Numbered from the stretch's first letter, positions 11,336 to 21,712 are shown. The stretch: DNA of 64,000 nt from Gambelia wislizenii (GCA_030847615.1 JAUMIR010000003.1:25549001-25613000); one strand, 5' to 3'. Notes: generated by a model not told the origin, from the letters alone. Made by a program: numbers and translations.

Positions 11336-12603
11336 TTTAGAACAGATACTTTTTTTTTTTTTAAGAGAGGTTTTAGGTGTGGTGTGTCCAAGGAAAGCAG
11401 CTGGGATCAGGAGCAGCTTGGAGGAACAGAACACAAAGCAGAATATGCAACTACATTCATGAGAATCAGATTTTTGGAGGAAGGTGTACAGAAACAAAAG
11501 ATAGTAAGTAGAGAAACAGCTACCATACCAAGTGGGCTGGCAGTACGTAGGATGCTGTGTTCAGACTTGGAAAAGCTACATTTTTGGACTACAACTCCCC
11601 AAATCCCACAGCCACTGGCTAAGCTGCCTGTGAAATTTTGGGAGTTGTAACTTTTCCAAGCTGCAACTGTATTGGAACTACACTGTGGGTCACAAGAGGC
11701 ATCTTTCTGGATACAACCCACTACCAACACTTCTGGGGACCAATTTTCCTAGACATCTGCTGCACTTGTGTGGGAGCAACATATCTCAGCAATTTCTCTC
11801 TGTTGCTAATCTGGTTTCTTTTCTTGCTGCTCCCCTGGGTTTTGGTTGCTTTCAGCCTCCATTAAAACTCACCACAGATTTGTTCTCCCTGTGGTTTTGA
11901 AAGTATGCACCAGGGAAGAGAAATTCAACTAGCAATGTTTCTCATAGTTTGCAGATGCAACTTCAGCTAGGACATGTAGTTCTGAAGAGGAAAATTGGAG
12001 CAGAAAAAAAATCTGCTGAAGAAAACCACAACACACCTTTTTTCCCCATCCAGCAATGTTGCTGAATAAATACTGGCAAGTCTCATTTTGACCCCACCTC
12101 AGTCCAAAACATTCTTAACATTTTAATATGTGCAGATCAGGACTCAAGAAAAGAGGCATTATTTACTGATTAAAATATTTCTATCATTTGATCTCAGCTT
12201 GTGGTCAGACAGTCAACTGTAATAAAAAAGACCTCACCCCCCACCACAGAGGATATGGTTATTGTTACCACAATTACCTTTGGACTGAAAGGTACTTTAC
12301 TAGTGGGAAAAGCTTAGAGCAAAATTGATCTCTCTAGGCAAATAAGGTGATCCAAAGAAAGAACCAAGGCACCCTTGGCCTTGGAAATGTGGGCTAATAA
12401 TCAGCACGAAACATAGATAGTACTAGAAAAGGCTCACAGGGAGTAGATCTGAAGACCAACTTAATCTTCACTTCAACTTAGACCTGAACTAAACTGATGA
12501 ACCTGCTGGGTGACCAGCTAACAAGAAGGAATGACAGGTGCCTAAACTACAGGGCAGATAAAGGCTTCAGAAGAGAAAAACAGGAAAGACTACTTGGAGT
12601 TTG
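11336..12603. other. Small hairpin, otherwise unrecognised
   Basis: An inverted repeat at about 11572-11668 pairs GGACTACAACTCCC with GGGAGTTGTAAC, a common reptilian hairpin element end. The rest shows no gene. Confidence 0.4.
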
Positions 12604-12779
12604 GTGGCTTCGATCTCAGTGTGCTGGTGAATCCACTCTGGGTTTCAGTCTGAACTTTAAAGGAGCTGTCCAAGGTGCCAAAATCTATCCAACAAATAGG
12701 TTCTGTACCCTAGCAAGCTTCTTAAAGTTCAGACTAAAATCTGGAGCAGATTCATCATCCCATTGGAATCGGAGCCAAC
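12604..12779. repeat. Imperfect hairpin MITE (family A, second copy)
   Basis: GGTGAATCCACTCTGGGTTT and GTCTGAACTTTAAAGGAG pair with TTAAAGTTCAGACTAAAATC and GCAGATTCATCATCC. Same family as 3014-3177. Confidence 0.6.
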
Positions 12780-12876
12780 AGCCTTCAATGCCAAAGTCCA
12801 AGTGGCTCTGAAGATGAATTTTGGATGGGACTGGACAAAGAGAACACTGTGGCTCTACAAAATGAAAGGAAACTTC

Positions 12877-13046
12877 TGCTGCTCCAGACACTCCAGATAA
12901 GGACATGGAGCAATGGACTCAAACTACAGGAAAAGAGATTCCACCTAAACATTAGGAAGAACTTCCTGATGATAAAAGCTGTTCAGCAGTGGAATGCACT
13001 GCCTCAGAGTGTGGAGGAGTCTCCTTCTTTGGAGGTTTTTAAACAG
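12877..13046 (+). mobile_element. CR1 LINE fragment, half of an inverted pair
   Basis: Encodes CR1 ORF2 C-terminal residues (NGLKLQEKRFHLNIRKNF, AVQQWNALPQSVEESPSLEV) and stops abruptly at TTTTTAAACAG. At 13047 the same CR1 region starts again on the opposite strand, so 12900-13145 folds into a hairpin. Confidence 0.88.
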
Positions 13047-13803
13047 CTCTTACTGTCAGGAAGTTCTTCCTAATGTTTAGGTGGAATCTCTTTTCCTGTA
13101 GCTTGAGTCCATTGTTCCGTGTCCTTGTCTCTTGAGCAGCAGAAAACAAGCCAGCTCCATCCTCAGTATGAACTCCCTTCAAATTTTTAAACACAGTTAT
13201 CATGTCACCTTTTAACCTTCTCTTTTCCAGGCTAAGCATACCCAGCTTCTTGAATTGTTGTGCCGAGAACAGGGCACAGTATTACAGGTGAAGTCTGACC
13301 AAAGCAGAATAGAGTGGCACTATTACTTCCCTTGATCTAGACAGTATACTCCTGTTAATGCAGCCTAGAACCACATTGGATTTTTTAGCTGCTGTGTCAC
13401 ACTGCTGATTCATGTTCAGCTTGTGGTCCACTAAGACTCTTAGATCCCTTTCACATGTACTGCCATCAAGCCAAGTGTCACCCATCCTATATCTGTGCTT
13501 TTCATTTTTACTGCCCAAGTGTAATATCCTACATTTCTTCCTGTTGAAATTCATTTTGTTAGTTTTGGCCCAGCTTTCTAATCTTTCCAGGTCATTTTGG
13601 ATTCTGATCCTGCCCTCTGGGGTATTAGCTACCCCTCCTAATTTTGGTGTCATCTACAAACTTGATAAGCATGCCCTCTATTCCCTCATCCAAGTAATTG
13701 ATAAAGATGTTGAACAGCACTGGGCCCAGGACAGAACCCTGTAGCACCCCACTAGTAACTTCTTTCTAGGATGAAGAGGGGCCATTGATAACTAGCCCTT
13801 GGT
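13047..13803 (-). mobile_element. CR1 LINE fragment, minus-strand half of the pair
   Basis: The minus strand encodes NNGLKLQEKRFHLNIRKNF at its 3' side and extends back through [39 protein letters not shown] and the RT region [19 protein letters not shown]. It lacks the CR1 3' tail. There are frameshifts near 13280 and 13650. A hAT element is inserted at its 5' edge (13812). Confidence 0.9.
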
Positions 13804-13811
13804 AGTTAAAT

Positions 13812-14237
13812 CAGTGGTTCTTAACCTGTGGTCCAGGGACCACCAGGGAGCCACGATGTCCTCACAGGGGGTCCGTGAAGGCGTGAATGCTGCTTGGCCC
13901 ACATCCTCTCCACAGTGGATGAGCTATGTGACAGGAGCCAAAGCAAAGGCTGGCTGGCTGGCTGCTATTCAATCCGCTCCATCCACAAACTTGAAGGAAG
14001 AAGCAGGAGAAAAGTCTTCCCTCCCTCTCCAGTGCCTCTGAGGGAAGGTTTAATGGATGGTGTAATTGTGTTGCTTTTGCTGCTGTTGTTGTTACCATCA
14101 TCACCATAATTTATTGTTGCTGTTGTTGTTGTTTTGTTGTTGTTGTTGTTTTAAATCTTGAGTTAAGTCTTGGGGGGCCATGGCAACAAAAGATATTTAA
14201 AGGGGGTCCATGGTAAATAAAAGGTCAAGAGACACGG
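13812..14237. mobile_element. Non-autonomous hAT element, copy 1
   Basis: Begins CAGTGGTTCTTAACCTGTGG and ends with a degraded reverse complement (AAGGTCAAGAGACACGG). A perfect 8-bp duplication AGTTAAAT flanks it (13804-13811 and 14238-14245), which is diagnostic of hAT. The interior carries a GTT-rich microsatellite (about 14080-14150). Copies 2 and 3 are at 38736 and 60205. No transposase. Confidence 0.9.
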
Positions 14238-14245
14238 AGTTAAAT

Positions 14246-14471
14246 GATTTATATATGCTTATGTGTTGTACATAAGGGTTGAAGGCTTGCACAAATGCAA
14301 TGAACAATAAGTGGGAGCAGGATTTTTGTCAACTGGAGATTGCCAGCTTGGCATAAGGGAATCAATCAGATAGTGATGCAATGTTAGTTAAAGGCTTTAA
14401 ATACGGGATTGTAACTGAAGAGAGTGTGCTTGCTTTATGAATGATTCTCGAGCTCCCCTTCTGCACAGACT
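14246..14471. other. No recognised feature
   Basis: Short AT-rich gap between the hAT element and the hairpin at 14472. Confidence 0.4.
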
Positions 14472-14771
14472 AAAGGGCTTACTGCACTCCAAAGAAAAGC
14501 GGCAAGGCAGCAGGAATGTTCTGTCTTCCCTACTGCCTTACCACATGATGTCACCGTTCTTCCGTCTTTCTTTTGTTCTGGTCCTGTGGGGGACTGAACT
14601 AAAACTGTGTCTTTTTGCTAACTGATTTTTCTGGTTGGTAAAAAGACACAGTTTACCTCAGTCTCTCACGGGACTGGAACTAAAAAATGACAATGTCTTG
14701 CATGTAAGGCAGCACGGAAGATGGAACATTGTTGCTGCCTTGCCGCTTTTCTTCAGAGTGTGTTAATCCCC
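14472..14771. mobile_element. Long hairpin MITE (family C, 300 bp)
   Basis: The left arm reads AAGGGCTTACTGCACTCCAA then AAAGCGGCAAGGCAGCA. The right arm returns TGCTGCCTTGCCGCTTTTCT and AGAGTGTGTTAATCCCCT. The centre pairs AAACTGTGTCTTTTTGCTAA with TAAAAAGACACAGTTT. A second 300-bp copy is at 21713-22012 and a partial one at 24715. Confidence 0.75.
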
Positions 14772-15228
14772 TGAGAATAAAAGCTTCATTTTGTTCCTCC
14801 AACCCTGTTATTAATTGGCAGTTATGAACATCAGGCATGAATCCACTGTCCTTTGGGGACAACAAAGGGAAACCCGCTTCACCTGTTTCTCCAGAGGATA
14901 TTTTTCTACTCTAAATCGTCCTTTTGCTTGGTCTCCTACCTCCCATAAAGTTTCAATTGCATGTTCGATTACACATCGAATTCCATGGGAGGAAGGAGAA
15001 AGCAGCCGAGGGGGGCAATTTGAAGCAGAAAAACTGGTGACCAGAAAAAGGTTAAGCACATTTCCCCATCCCCCCTGTTCTCTGTTAAAAATGGGGCACT
15101 CCCAAATCTACATTTGATCAGAATTAGTGAATATCCTGGGAACATTATAAACTTGTTTGGGTAATTTATAGCTGCTCCTCCCTTCACAGAAATGGAAGAG
15201 AATAAAAAGTCTTGTAGATCAACCCTTG
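14772..15228. other. No recognised feature
   Basis: No exon or repeat identified. Confidence 0.4.
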
Positions 15229-15444
15229 TTGTTTTTACATGCCTTTAAAACAATTCCAACTTATGCCAACCCTCTTATAGAGTTTTCTTGGCGAGTCGTG
15301 TTCAGAAGACATCTTCTGCTGAATCTGCTGAATTTGAGAGAGTGTGACTTGCCCAAGGTCACCCAGTGGGTTTCCAGGACTGAGTGGGGATTTGAAGTCT
15401 GGTCTCATGGTCAAACACTCAAACCACTACACCATATTGGCTCT
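15229..15444 (-). mobile_element. tRNA-derived SINE (Sauria/Squam-like)
   Basis: Minus-strand copy: the head AGAGCCAATATGGTGTAGTG is at the right end and the block CCACTGGGTGACCTTGGGCA is at 15349-15368. The tail, at the left end, reads AACTCTATAAGAGGGTTGGC followed by the remnants of the BovB-like end. Confidence 0.8.
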
Positions 15445-16836
15445 CAGATCAACCCTTACCTATTATAATGTCTATCTAACCCCAAGCCATTCCCAGATCC
15501 AGTGTTAAGAAACTTGGCTCTAGGAACTTCTCATAAGACTGCAGCACATCCCTCAGTTCAAAGGACTCCATGCCTTTATTACATACTGTCGTGATGACCT
15601 GCCAGTCATTATGGAATCCCATCACAAACTCACAGGAACAACATTGGAAACTTCCACTCCTTACTTGGAAATGGGAAGAGGGTAGGAGAACCTCATTGAA
15701 TAAACATGCCATCATATCTCTTGATTAAGATAGCCACTCTGATTGGCAAAGGCAGAGTCAATAAGAGATCGACACAAAAGACTTTTAAAAGTTCTGATCT
15801 TCCCTTTGTTCTGAGCTACGCAGGTGGAGCATATAGCCTAGTAGCTGAGCTAAGCATGGCCGAGGGCCTCTTAGCTGAGCTCCATGGCAGAGAGACCAGA
15901 GAATGGAATGAAGTCGTGGGATAACCACAAGATACCAAACTGTGATAACAAAAGGTTGGGGGGAGCCAATCTTGCCTCAAAAGGATCCAAAAGGACTCTG
16001 AATTACATCACAAAGACTGTAAGTTGCCTTGCATGTAGTAGTTTAGGGGAAAGTTTAGTTAGCTTGCATTAGATTATGATTTATTTTGTTAAGTGCTCTG
16101 AATGAATGTATAACCTGTTTAAGCCTTAAGTTGAACCTGAGAATGTTTCGCCTTCTCAAGTAACATAGACTCCTAGAATTGAATAAAGCTTTCTGTTATT
16201 TTCTAACCTGCCTCAAATTGCCTGCTTCTGGTCATCTATCAAAAAAACCTTCTCTAGATTAGATAAAAGAGTTATTATTGTTCTTTAACCCAGCACATCT
16301 AGTCTCACTGCCTAGATGTGGAAAGGGGTGATGAAGTCAGTGAGTGGTGGTGGTTTCGAAGAGCATTTCTTGTGTTTTTAGGATTAAAAACATAAGGCCA
16401 ACTTTGGACTCAGGCAGCATAGATCCTTGGGTGGCCTTATGACACATACCATGGCCACTTTCTCCAGCACAAGCCAAGGCAGAGTCTAATCTTCACAGTG
16501 TGAATGGTTTTAACTGAACTTTTTCTTGTGCTATTTTACCATACTTTCAGCAGGCACTGATTTTATAGGAATCATGTTTTCATGTTGCCCAAATCTGGCA
16601 ACACAGGGTGGTGTTTAATTTAAAAATAAACATAAATGGTCCACATCCTATCTGTTTTCAGTCCAGTGTAAATATACACCAGTGCTGTTATGCAGTTGCA
16701 CAATTGATTGTGAAAGAGGCACCAAGGCCTGGAGCTCACCTGTTGTGAGTTCCCATCAAGGCAAAAGTGAGAGAAGGGGTGTGTGTATTTTTGCAGAATA
16801 ACTGACTGCACTAGAGACCACTTACACAACCTCTGA
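15445..16836. other. Mostly unrecognised; possible LTR-like tract
   Basis: At 16100-16240 a stretch with GAATAAAGCTTTCTGTT followed by a pyrimidine-rich end resembles the R-U5 of an LTR. I could not find matching TG/CA ends or a target duplication, so no LTR is called. Confidence 0.3.
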
Positions 16837-17062
16837 GGTCTCTTTCACACTATCCAGTTATAGCACTTTGATTCCACTTTAACTGCCATGGCTCTGTCCT
16901 ATAGAATCTTGGGATTTTTAGTTTGGGTAGGGACATAGAATTCTCTGCCAGTGAGCAGCTCTAATGTTTCAACAAATTACAAACCCCAGCATTCCATAGG
17001 ACACAGCCATTTTAGTTTAAGTAGTATCAAAGTGATATAATTGTGTGGTGTGAAATAGATCT
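16837..17062. mobile_element. Hairpin MITE (family B)
   Basis: The left end GGTCTCTTTCACACTATCCA pairs with the right end GTGGTGTGAAATAGATCT. Inside are GTCCTATAGAATCTTGGGAT and CAGCATTCCATAGGACACAG, the paired arm blocks typical of this family. Confidence 0.6.
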
Positions 17063-17103
17063 GGAAAAGCACAATCACTTGCAAGTATTTTTACACTGGT
17101 GTA

Positions 17104-17271
17104 GAGCCAGCATGGCATAGTGGTTTGAGTGTTTCACTACAACGCTGGAGACCAGGGTTCAAATCCCTTCTCAGCCATGAAAACCCGCCGGGTGACCTTG
17201 GAAAAGTCACACATTCTCTGCCTTAGGGTTGCCATAAGTCAGAAACCATTGGAAAGCACACAACAGCTACA
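17104..17271 (+). mobile_element. tRNA-derived SINE with BovB-like tail
   Basis: GAGCCAGCATGGCATAGTGG head, GAGACCAGGGTTCAAATCCC B-box region, then GGTGACCTTGGAAAAGTCAC. The end is GGTTGCCATAAGTCAGAAAC and CACACAACAGC. A deletion has removed part of the body before the tail. Confidence 0.85.
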
Positions 17272-17609
17272 AGTACAAGTACTCCTACAAGATTCTGACC
17301 AATAGGCTTACATCAACAGAGGATTGTAATTTCCTTGCTTACTTCCACAGGCAGATCAATGCAGGTGCAAATAGTCAGCCTCAGCCAGAGCCAAACTGCA
17401 GAAAGGAAAGCCTTTGGCAGCAAAAACTAGTTTGGCATTAGCACAGAGTAGGCAACACTTCTGTATTTGATGGGAGTAGTCAAGAGGAGAAAAAGATGGG
17501 AGGGTAGTGCATTGAATGCCTGCCATCTGGAATAAGAAAAAAGCCCAGTAACTTCATCCTCTTTGCTCTTCGACATACTGGAAAAGAGAGGTTTAAAGAC
17601 CCTTTTGCA

Positions 17610-17720
17610 AGGGGTTGTCTAAACGGTGAAAATAAATTTCACAGAATTTGCTGGGAATCCTACCTGTCTAAATGGGATCCCGCATAAATCCACGACATTC
17701 AGAGGAGCAGGGATGCCAAA
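17610..17720 (+). repeat. Unclassified repeat with GGTTGTCTAAACGGTGAAAA
   Basis: GGGTTGTCTAAACGGTGAAA followed by ACAGAATTTGCTGGGAATCC matches, with changes, sequences at 30300-30430 (plus) and 33420-33560 (minus), so it is an interspersed family. Classification unknown. Confidence 0.45.
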
Positions 17721-17732
17721 ACAGCAAAAACA

Positions 17733-18027
17733 ATGCTGGAAAAGCCTTCATGGCTTTTCCCGTAGTTTTTTTTTTTTTTTTAATGGCAAGGGGGATGCAC
17801 ATTCCTGCTTGTTAGGACAATCTGGTTGCTTTGAATGGCTTTCCCCTACAACTGGATGTGCAAACCTGATTGGCCAGATGCTGGAAAAGCCTTCATGGCT
17901 TTTCCCGTAGTTTGTTTGTTTGTTTGTTTTTAACGGCAAGGGGGATACACATTCCTGCTTGTTAGGACAATCTGGTTGCTTTGAATGGCTTTCCCCTACA
18001 ACTGGATGCGCAAACCTGATTGGCCAG
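17733..18027. repeat. Recent direct tandem duplication (about 147 bp x 2)
   Basis: Units 17733-17877 and 17878-18027 both run from ATGCTGGAAAAGCCTTCATG to CAAACCTGATTGGCCAG. They differ at only a few positions and in the homopolymer: unit 1 has a plain T-run, unit 2 has TTTG repeats. No coding function. Confidence 0.92.
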
Positions 18028-19050
18028 GTGAGCACAGGGGCAGGGCTTGCTAGCAGGGCAAGTGCCCGCTGCTGCCATGTTGAATTTTTGCCTTAGTGAG
18101 CAAAATTGTGTGTTTGGTTTTTTCTTGTTCTTTTAGTTCAGAAAATTGCCCTATTGCTCCAGCATACCTTAGACAAAGTTTTTTAAAAAAGAAAGTTTGG
18201 CAGCAGCAAAGTACTAATCCGAGTAAATCACTTGTGGCAGCCACCTGGCATGCAACCGTCAAGACAAGTTGTTGGTGCTGCACAACACAATTGCTATGAG
18301 GTACTCCATTTCCCTCCCGCTCATATAAACAGGTCCCAAGTGTCTTTGAATGAGTGCTATGCACAGTTAGGAAAGGGCTCTGCCAAAAACCTCTGCTGCT
18401 TTTCATACTGGAGAGGGAGTTACCAAGCCTTTTGCCAGCATCTCAGCTCATAAAGAGACCTGCTGAGCAGAGTCAACATTTGCCAACAAATCAAAGTCTG
18501 CCCCATCTTAAAAACTAGCTACTTGCCATCCTGGGACTCAAACCGTTGAAAATACAGTGGGCCAAGCATACTGCAAAAGGTTCTGGATAGTCTGACTAGC
18601 TACAGCCAGCCCACACAGGAGCCAATACACAATTTGCTGTGGGGAGGGAGCGGCTTTTAGCATCATTAACCCAGCTGACCTCACTGGAAAATAATGCTTT
18701 CCATTCCAAAAAGAGTAATCAGTCAAGCCCGAGCTTGTGAAACAGTGCTACCTGCTGAACCACCCTTAGGAAATATTTCTGCGAGGGAATGTTAGGGCCA
18801 AAATTGGATATTCTTTCAAAGGGAAGCTTTTCCTACTGATTCTTTCAATAGCTTTCCTGCTTGGTGTTCCCATCCTTAAAAAATGAAAAGGAGCTTGTGC
18901 AAAGCACAATCAAGGTTAAATCACTTTTCTGCCCTGCCCTGCACAATCAAAGGACTTTATCAGACTAGCACCTGCACTTACCTCCTTTCCTGGCAAAGGC
19001 GGCTCCGGCAATAAAGAAAGCCCTGTTCACTTTCTTAAGTTTGTGGGAGG
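18028..19050. other. No recognised feature
   Basis: No exon or classified repeat. Left flank of the retroviral remnant. Confidence 0.35.
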
Positions 19051-19059
19051 ACCTCTAGG

Positions 19060-19680
19060 ATACAAAGATACGGAATATTATTCATACAGTACAAGGGAAA
19101 AAAGAACTATTTAAGGGAAATAATACAGCTTTAAAGGGCCATTATTGGATTTGTTGAACCAAAGGATACACAACTCTAGTTGAAGGCTGGGCTGGGACAT
19201 GCTATATTGGGATAACAAAGCCTGCATTTTTCTTTATGGAAAAGGAAGCAGAGGGTTTATTTGGGCTTCCACTATATAATAATTTACAAGGGACAAACAG
19301 AGAGAGGAGAAATGTAGATAGCTCTTTAACACATGGAACAGCATGTTTCATATCAACATAGACTGGTATTCGATTATTTGCTAGCTGAAGAAGGGGAAGT
19401 GTGTGGAAAACTAAACACTAGTAATTGTTGTTTGAAAATAGATGATAATGGGAAAGCAGTGAAAGAAATATCAAGAGGAATCTGGAAATTAGCACATGTA
19501 CCAGTTCAAAGATGGAACTCTATGATGGATGCAGATTTGTGGCCTGCATGGCTTTCAGGAATGTGGTGGAAGAAAGCAGGATTTTTCTTGTTATGTGCTA
19601 TTGCTGGACTTATATTTTTACCATGTCTAATTCCTTGTTTCATGAAATTAATAGCTCATGTGGTACAGGGTATGCAGATA
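19060..19680 (+). pseudogene. env: Endogenous retrovirus env remnant (SU end and TM), broken
   Basis: The clearest part is a 116-codon frame at 19333-19683. It contains the TM core: a leucine-rich helix with LAEEGEVCG, a CX7CC cysteine motif ([10 protein letters not shown]), a tryptophan-containing membrane-proximal region and a hydrophobic anchor ([19 protein letters not shown]). Upstream, 19060-19310 translates piecewise into residues resembling the SU C-terminus, ending at a basic RERR-like stretch. The fusion peptide and first heptad between these two parts are largely missing. A MITE inserted at 19681 ends the frame; the same frame would run on for a short distance beyond the insert. No gag or pol was seen. 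The product cannot be functional as found. The general class (C-type-like Env) is my inference. Confidence 0.72.
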
Positions 19681-19914
19681 TAGTTGTCCCTCCACATTCA
19701 CGGATTTGGCATTCATCGTTTAATTATTCATGGCTTTAAAATATTCTTAAAAAAATAATAATCCAAAAAGCAAACCTTGATCTTGCCATCTTATATAAGA
19801 TACTCCATTTTGCTATGCCATTGCATATAATTGGACTTGAGTATTCACAGATTTGGGTATTCACGGGGGGGTTGGTCCTGGAAGCAAACCCCAGCAAATG
19901 TGAAGGGACAACTG
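19681..19914. mobile_element. Tigger-like MITE inserted in the env remnant
   Basis: CAGTTGTCCC-family MITE (left end mutated to TAGTTGTCCCTCCACATTCA, right end AAGGGACAACTG). TA flanks it at 19679-19680 and 19915-19916. Its first bases supply the stop codon that now ends the env frame. Confidence 0.82.
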
Positions 19915-19916
19915 TA

Positions 19917-20127
19917 GTTTCTATGCCCCAACATCCAGAAGAAGCTACCCAGGGACAGATGGCTGAGACTAAAAAAAAGTAATGATTTTTTAAAAAGGAA
20001 GAGGATGTCAGGAAATCAAGATGAGAGGTGTAAAATATTGTTGCAAAAGTTTGAAAACACTATATCATGTTAGGGAATAATTTAGCATGCTGCAGCTAAA
20101 CTTAGTATAAAATAAAATAGTAGGGAT
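19917..20127. other. ERV region between env end and 3' LTR
   Basis: Holds the remainder of the env frame and an A-rich, purine-rich stretch. A clear polypurine tract immediately before the LTR is not preserved. Confidence 0.4.
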
Positions 20128-20632
20128 TGTTAGAAATAGATAAAATATCCAGTATTACCCCATTTATAAACTAGCTAGACAATGGGACTTTCAATCCTCA
20201 AATAGACCTGACTAGTTTTTGTCTGTATAAGTAGGTCTGAGTTTCTTAGCTATGCGTGTTCAAAGGCTGAAGCAGGAGATAAGGGAGGGAGTGCTCCAAA
20301 AAGTCTTATATGAAAAATGGTAAATAAGGGTAGGGGGCTATTGATTAGAGGAGTGAGACTCATGTAAACAGGGGCGGGGCTTCCTTTACAAACACAAACG
20401 TAAGCATTCGGGATAGGCTGTAACTTCTGATAGCTGATCCAATGGGCAGTCACAGAGAGAGGATCGACAGCAGGGCTAAGGATACAAAAGAGCTAACTGT
20501 GCCTAGCTGGAGTGTGTCTTTCTCTTGAGAGATCACCCGATTTCTGCAAAAACATAAATTAAATTGTTAAGACCACTTCATCTGATTGTTCCTGAGTATT
20601 TCTTTAGGTGAGACTGAGAGCCATTTCTAACA
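20128..20632 (+). mobile_element. ERV 3' LTR (505 bp)
   Basis: Perfect 10-bp inverted ends, TGTTAGAAAT at the left and ATTTCTAACA at the right, in the canonical TG...CA form. It contains a GC box (GGGGCGGGGCTT near 20371), a TATA-like GTATAAGTAG near 20224 and an ATTAAA near 20559. It follows the env remnant in the right order for a 3' LTR. The matching 5' LTR was not found, so the left half of the provirus is deleted. Confidence 0.75.
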
Positions 20633-21110
20633 CATATCACGGGGTTTTCTTGGCAAGATTGGTTCAGAAGGGGTTTGACTTTGCTTTCCTCTGAGGCTGA
20701 GAGAGTGTGACTTACCCAAAACCACCCAATGGATTTCCTTGGCTGAGCAGGGATTCTGTCGTGGCCTACTCTGGATACTGGGCATTCCAGTGTCCAGCCT
20801 AGGCCCCGTCATGGAGCCAGTGCTCTTAGGAACTCTGTGCTTCCCAGGCCTCTGTGTCTGGAATGTAACTCCCTAGACTCCTCTCACCTCTTCCCTTCCC
20901 CTTCCCAAGGAACTGAAACCTATTTTGACTTTATAAATGTCCTGTGTGCTTTGACTTGCCAGAACTGGCTTTCTTTATGTTACTGTGCAGATCCTGAGCA
21001 ATAAACTTCAAAAGAGATTATTGATCTTCTGTGTTTGTTATTGGTGCATCACAGATTCAGACCTTGGTCTTCAGAATTGTAGTCCAATGCTCAAACCGCT
21101 TCTTCTAAGT
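20633..21110 (-). mobile_element. tRNA-derived SINE, split by a solo LTR
   Basis: SINE sequence runs 20641-20756 (GGGGTTTTCTTGGCAAGATT ... GGCTGAGCAGGGATTC) and resumes at 21054 (GATTCAGACCTTGGTCTTCA ... TAGTCCAATGCTCAAACCGC). The interruption is the LTR at 20757-21053. The SINE's BovB-like tail is missing and the ERV LTR abuts it. Confidence 0.85.
20757..21053 (+). mobile_element. Solo LTR (297 bp) with 5-bp target duplication
   Basis: Starts TGTCGTGGCCTACTC, ends TGGTGCATCACA. The host pentamer GATTC is duplicated on both sides (20752-20756 and 21054-21058). It contains CTTTATAAATG near 20928 and a polyadenylation signal in GCAATAAACTTC near 20999. No similarity to the LTR at 20128 was seen, so it is a separate family. 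No internal viral genes remain. Confidence 0.88.
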
Positions 21111-21712
21111 TAATCACATCTAAGAAAAAGAGCAGAAAGTTAAGGAGGGAGGGACAAAACTGGAATTTTGTCTCCTTTCAAATCTGTCTTCTTTAGTGGT
21201 GCATTATGGGAAGTAACAAACCACTGATGGCAGGAATACATTTCCATCTTTATTTATTTCTTTATTTTATATGCCACATATTCCCCAGACTTGGGACTTA
21301 AGACAGCTTACAAAAGTTAAAACAGATACAGTTACAAGTACTGTATAATGGAATTAAATGCAAGTAAAAGGATGCCCATTAAAATAGAAACACAAATATA
21401 GGCAAGACAGCATATTTTTACATGCTCTTTCATTGTGAGCAGTCAGTCCTCAAAGGCCTTCCAAAACAAATAAGTCTGCTTCCTCTTCTCCTTCCATCAG
21501 ATGGATGTAAGTAAGGCATGGGTCAGATCCAACATCTTTAGGAATCGGTGCAGCTGACACAAAAGCTTAACTGAGCTTCTAGGCTCAGGGTTGAATGTAG
21601 GAGTACACCCAAGCTGCAGACCTTGAGTGTAACCCCATCTAACACAGGTTGAATTCCCTATTCCATGATCTGCCTTTCAATGGGCCAAGAGCACCTCTAT
21701 CTTGTCTGATTA
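21111..21712. other. LINE-tail-like repeat and unrecognised sequence
   Basis: 21245-21400 (TATATGCCACATATTCCCC ... GACAGCTTACAAAAGTTAAA) looks like a reptilian L2/CR1-type 3' end. The rest is unremarkable. Confidence 0.4.

Noticed and set aside
15880..16245. Possible solo LTR with a GAATAAAG signal
   Set aside because: No TG/CA ends with a matching duplication could be found.
17110..17165. tRNA gene suggested by A- and B-box-like sequence
   Set aside because: It is the head of a SINE. No cloverleaf pairing, and the same head recurs across the window.
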